NCBI GenBank assembly: GCA_947490035.1 | Contig: CANLGS010000167.1 | Span: forward strand, 1-7,676 | Length of the DNA: 7,676 bases | DNA from: Gemmataceae bacterium | Lineage (GTDB): Bacteria > Planctomycetota > Planctomycetia > Gemmatales > Gemmataceae | Direction: 5' to 3' | In this document: in pieces, positions 5,366 to 7,676 of the stretch | How positions within the stretch are numbered: position 1 is the stretch's first letter | How the letters are laid out: each line of letters starts with the position of its first letter | Position numbers and translations under genes: made by a program | Notes under the pieces: generated by a model | Databases searched by the model: none | The model's input: only the letters and a program-made list of their open reading frames with translations | What the model was told of the DNA's origin: nothing

Positions 5366-7078
5366 CTAACTGACAATCTGCTTGCGGCGTTTGATGTAAT
5401 CCCAGATCACATAGCGGTCCAAATCCCGTCCGGCCGTGAACACGACGCGGCCCTTCGTCGCCTGAGCCATCCGCTGCGCGAACTGCACGTCTTCGTGCGA
5501 CTGGTTCCACGTTTGCAACAGGAAGATGTTGATCGTGATCCCTTCGCGGGCGCAGAGCAGCGCCTCGCGCATGGTCGCGTCTTCGGTCCGCGGGTCGGGC
5601 GGGTACAGCATGAACACCGTGCTGCCCTCGAAGTGCGCCGTCGGCAAGCCGTCCGTGATGAGCACCACCTGACGGTTCGGCGTGTCCTGGTTGGCGAGGA
5701 ACCGCCGCGCCGTCTGGAGCGAATGTTGAATGTTGGTGAAGTGGTGCGGGATCCGCATCTCGCTCACGTTCGGGTCGCTCATGTCGGCCTTCAGCCGCAC
5801 CCGCGGGCTGAAGATTGTGACCGGCTTGGGCATCAGCCCCGCGATCTCCGAGAGGTGCCGCGGCTTCGCGAACGTGAACATCTCGATGAACTGCAAGAAG
5901 TCGCCGGGGTACTCGCTGCGAATCAACCCGTCGAGCGCCAACCCCATGCGCTTGACGTTCACGTATTGGCCGTCGTAGCGCATGGAGCCGGACATGTCGA
6001 GCAGCACGCAGGTCGCGGCTTTTGGATTCACTCGCGTGCGGTGAATCAGGATGTCGTCCGGCTTCATGCGAACGGGAAGCCCCGGTCCGGCGCGGAGCAG
6101 GGCGTTGACCATGCTGCTCGGGATGTCCATCTGCGAGACGCTGTCGCCGAACTCGTACTGCTTCGTGCGGGGCGATTCCACCGCGCCTTCGCCGGTGACC
6201 GCGTCGGGGTGCCGCCCGGTGCGCGACGCCTGCATATCCGAGAAGATTTGCGTGAGCACCTTTGACTGGAACAGCCGCAGCGCCTTCGGCGTGAGCCGGT
6301 ACTTGCCGTTCCCGTCGGATTCCAGCCCCTGCTTCTCGGCCTGCTCCTTGATGTAGTCTTCGACCTGTTGTTGCAGAGCCGCGAGCTTCTCCATGTCGCC
6401 GGGTTCGGCGAACTTCTGAAGCTCGTCCATGTCGATGATCGCGAGCTGCGCGGTCTTCTTCGCCTCCTCCAACTGCTTGAGCAATTTGTCGATTGCTTCC
6501 AACTCTTCTTTAACTTCGAGCGCTTCGGGTACGGTCATCTTCTGCCGGCCGGTGAACTCGTACTTCCCCGCGAGTTCGTCCACCTGGTACTTGTCGCCGA
6601 GGCGGTCCACAAGCGGCACGAGCGCCTGCGCGAACGGCGAGTTGTCGTCGCCGGTGCGGAAGTAGAGCGATTCGAGGTCCGCGAGTTGTTCGTCCTTCAC
6701 CGCCTGTCTGAAGTCGTTCGCGAGCTTCTTGGGCGGTTCGGCGCGTTGCGCCGCGTCGCGGAAGGCTTTCTCCGCGGCCTTCTGAGCGGCCTTCGTCTCG
6801 TAGGTTTCGAGAATCTTCCGCTTGCGCTCCTTCAGCATCTCCTTGAGCGCGTCGATGCTCGGCCCCAACCCCGCGATCTGCGACGCGTCGAGGTGAATGG
6901 CGTTGGCGAGTTGTTCTTCGGTGAACTCGTCCATGTCGCCGAACTGGAGCATGTGCTCCATCATCGGCGACACCATATCGGGCGGCGGCGCGGTGGGGGA
7001 AGGGAAGTTCACCGGGTCGTACCGCTGGTACGTGTGAACGATCCCGCCCGGCGTCTGCGTGTCCTGGGAGTCCGCCAT
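5366..7078 (-). CDS. VWA-domain protein, COG4867/ChlD-like
   Basis: This is a 570-residue soluble protein with no signal peptide or membrane segment. Residues 1-50 are Pro/Met-rich and 51-260 are mainly charged helices, with likely coiled coil around 76-130 and 185-250. Residues 261-350 (LTPKALRLFQSKVL, then YEFGDS, then LPVRMKPDDILIH) match the conserved linker I know from COG4867-type proteins. The von Willebrand A domain covers about 354-555, with a complete metal-binding MIDAS: DMSGS at 361-365, Thr448 and Asp476 in ITDGLPTAH. Such VWA proteins usually act as substrate or adaptor partners of MoxR/ChlI-type AAA+ ATPases in complex remodelling or metal insertion; none is in the window. The start codon shares one base with the stop of the upstream nucleotidyltransferase-like gene, implying translational coupling. 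VWA identity is certain; the COG assignment is probable and the cellular role unknown. Confidence 0.9.
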   Translation of the reverse strand: MADSQDTQTPGGIVHTYQRYDPVNFPSPTAPPPDMVSPMMEHMLQFGDMDEFTEEQLANAIHLDASQIAGLGPSIDALKEMLKERKRKILETYETKAAQKAAEKAFRDAAQRAEPPKKLANDFRQAVKDEQLADLESLYFRTGDDNSPFAQALVPLVDRLGDKYQVDELAGKYEFTGRQKMTVPEALEVKEELEAIDKLLKQLEEAKKTAQLAIIDMDELQKFAEPGDMEKLAALQQQVEDYIKEQAEKQGLESDGNGKYRLTPKALRLFQSKVLTQIFSDMQASRTGRHPDAVTGEGAVESPRTKQYEFGDSVSQMDIPSSMVNALLRAGPGLPVRMKPDDILIHRTRVNPKAATCVLLDMSGSMRYDGQYVNVKRMGLALDGLIRSEYPGDFLQFIEMFTFAKPRHLSEIAGLMPKPVTIFSPRVRLKADMSDPNVSEMRIPHHFTNIQHSLQTARRFLANQDTPNRQVVLITDGLPTAHFEGSTVFMLYPPDPRTEDATMREALLCAREGITINIFLLQTWNQSHEDVQFAQRMAQATKGRVVFTAGRDLDRYVIWDYIKRRKQIVS

Positions 7079-7644
7079 TATTCCACCGGCTTGGGGTTGT
7101 CGCGGATGAGCTTTACCAGCTCAAGGAACTTGGTACGAACGTATTCGTTGAGTTTCAGGGAGAAGTCGTCGTCGAGCTTCAACTCGGTAATCAACTCTTG
7201 CACGTCAACGATGTCTTTGCCGCGAAGCGGGTTCGAGATGCCGGACGCGAGTTTGAGTTCGACCAACGCGGGAAGCGAGAGGAACCAGATGCCCGCACCT
7301 TCGACGCGCACGTCGGCCGGGTTCGGGAACGCGACCGGCTTCGGCTTCCCGTCGCCAGGGAACTCGCCGGTCGTCAGGAACTCGACCTTCACGCCCGTCA
7401 CGGTGTCGCGGAGGTGCTTGCTCTTCTCGAACGGTGGCAGGTAGCCGCGCCCTTCGAGTTGCTCGTGAATGGTAACGAGGTGAGCTTTCGTGACGAGGAT
7501 ATCGACGTCTTCGGTGAACCGACGGTAGCCGTGGAAAAAAAGAGCCAATCCGCCGACGACCGCGTAAGGAATGCCGAGCGCGTCAAGGCGCTCCGTGATG
7601 CGGCGCAGCGTTTCTTGAACGGCGTTCCCGCCCTCGAAGTGCAT
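7078..7644 (-). CDS. Nucleotidyltransferase-fold protein (AbiEii/DUF6036-like)
   Basis: This 188-residue cytoplasmic protein has a minimal nucleotidyltransferase signature: VVGGLALFFHGY at 29-40 (the GG loop and helix) followed by TEDVDIL at 44-50, with Asp46 and Asp48 as metal ligands and Glu88 (VKVEFL) as a likely third carboxylate. The C-terminal half has the LVELKLASG...RGKDIVDVQEL pattern (128-151) common to AbiEii-like and DUF6036 proteins. Known relatives transfer nucleotides to RNA or protein targets, some as toxins, but many genomic members are uncharacterised and no antitoxin gene is visible here. The ATG at 7644 follows GGGAGGG by 4 bases. The frame remains open to the right edge, so an upstream start cannot be fully excluded. 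The TAA stop (7080-7078) overlaps the ATG of the VWA gene by one base. Confidence 0.82.
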   Translation of the reverse strand: MHFEGGNAVQETLRRITERLDALGIPYAVVGGLALFFHGYRRFTEDVDILVTKAHLVTIHEQLEGRGYLPPFEKSKHLRDTVTGVKVEFLTTGEFPGDGKPKPVAFPNPADVRVEGAGIWFLSLPALVELKLASGISNPLRGKDIVDVQELITELKLDDDFSLKLNEYVRTKFLELVKLIRDNPKPVE

Positions 7645-7648
7645 ACTA

Positions 7649-7655
7649 CCCTCCC
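7649..7655 (-). promoter_or_regulatory. Ribosome binding site of the nucleotidyltransferase gene
   Basis: The minus strand reads GGGAGGG, then four bases, then the ATG at 7644. In another frame a TAG (7648-7646) follows nine open codons from the right edge, so an upstream gene of the same operon may end here; this is too short to call. Confidence 0.65.
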
Positions 7656-7676
7656 GAAGCGCCCAAGCGAAGTCGC

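Noticed and set aside
5312..6265. Plus-strand frames opposite the VWA gene, including 6368-7444
   Set aside because: They are antisense shadows; the minus frame has a complete MIDAS and a coupled start.

Overview
The window is GC-rich chromosomal bacterial DNA whose codons favour G or C at the third position. Gene content and repeat style suggest a planctomycete, most likely a Gemmata-type species: a large secreted and membrane-anchored protein resembling planctomycete DUF4129 proteins, a COG4867-type VWA protein coupled to a small nucleotidyltransferase, and many short intergenic palindromes. The lineage is inferred from style and family recall, not from a marker gene.

Layout. Positions 1-1184 (minus) hold the N-terminal 394 residues of an exported, membrane-anchored protein that runs off the left edge. 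A long hairpin (1253-1334) separates it from an O-antigen ligase/polymerase-family membrane protein (1336-2598, minus). A 383-base divergent spacer (2599-2981) holds four copies of a palindromic repeat arranged forward, forward, reverse, reverse. An SDR oxidoreductase (2982-3785, plus) and a membrane fatty-acid-desaturase-type enzyme (3940-5292, plus) follow. The 154-base gap between them is almost entirely a nested palindrome made of two more copies of the same repeat around a different 24-bp inverted repeat. A perfect 24-bp hairpin (5304-5357) lies between the convergent desaturase and VWA genes. On the right, minus strand, a nucleotidyltransferase-fold protein (7078-7644) overlaps by one base the start of a 570-residue VWA protein (5366-7078), which indicates a translationally coupled operon.

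How the genes may work together. The SDR and desaturase are co-directional and both are redox enzymes compatible with lipid modification, but the repeat block between them leaves co-transcription open. The nucleotidyltransferase and VWA protein are clearly one operon; COG4867-type VWA proteins usually work with a MoxR/ChlI-type AAA+ ATPase, which is not in the window and may lie beyond the right edge. The O-antigen ligase is a cell-surface glycan gene with no glycan neighbours here.

No tRNA, rRNA, CRISPR array, transposase or phage gene was seen. The most distinctive structure is the set of two-level palindromes (REP/REPIN-like) bracketing the SDR gene. One copy supplies the SDR stop codon, and another contains the upstream alternative GTG start of the desaturase frame.
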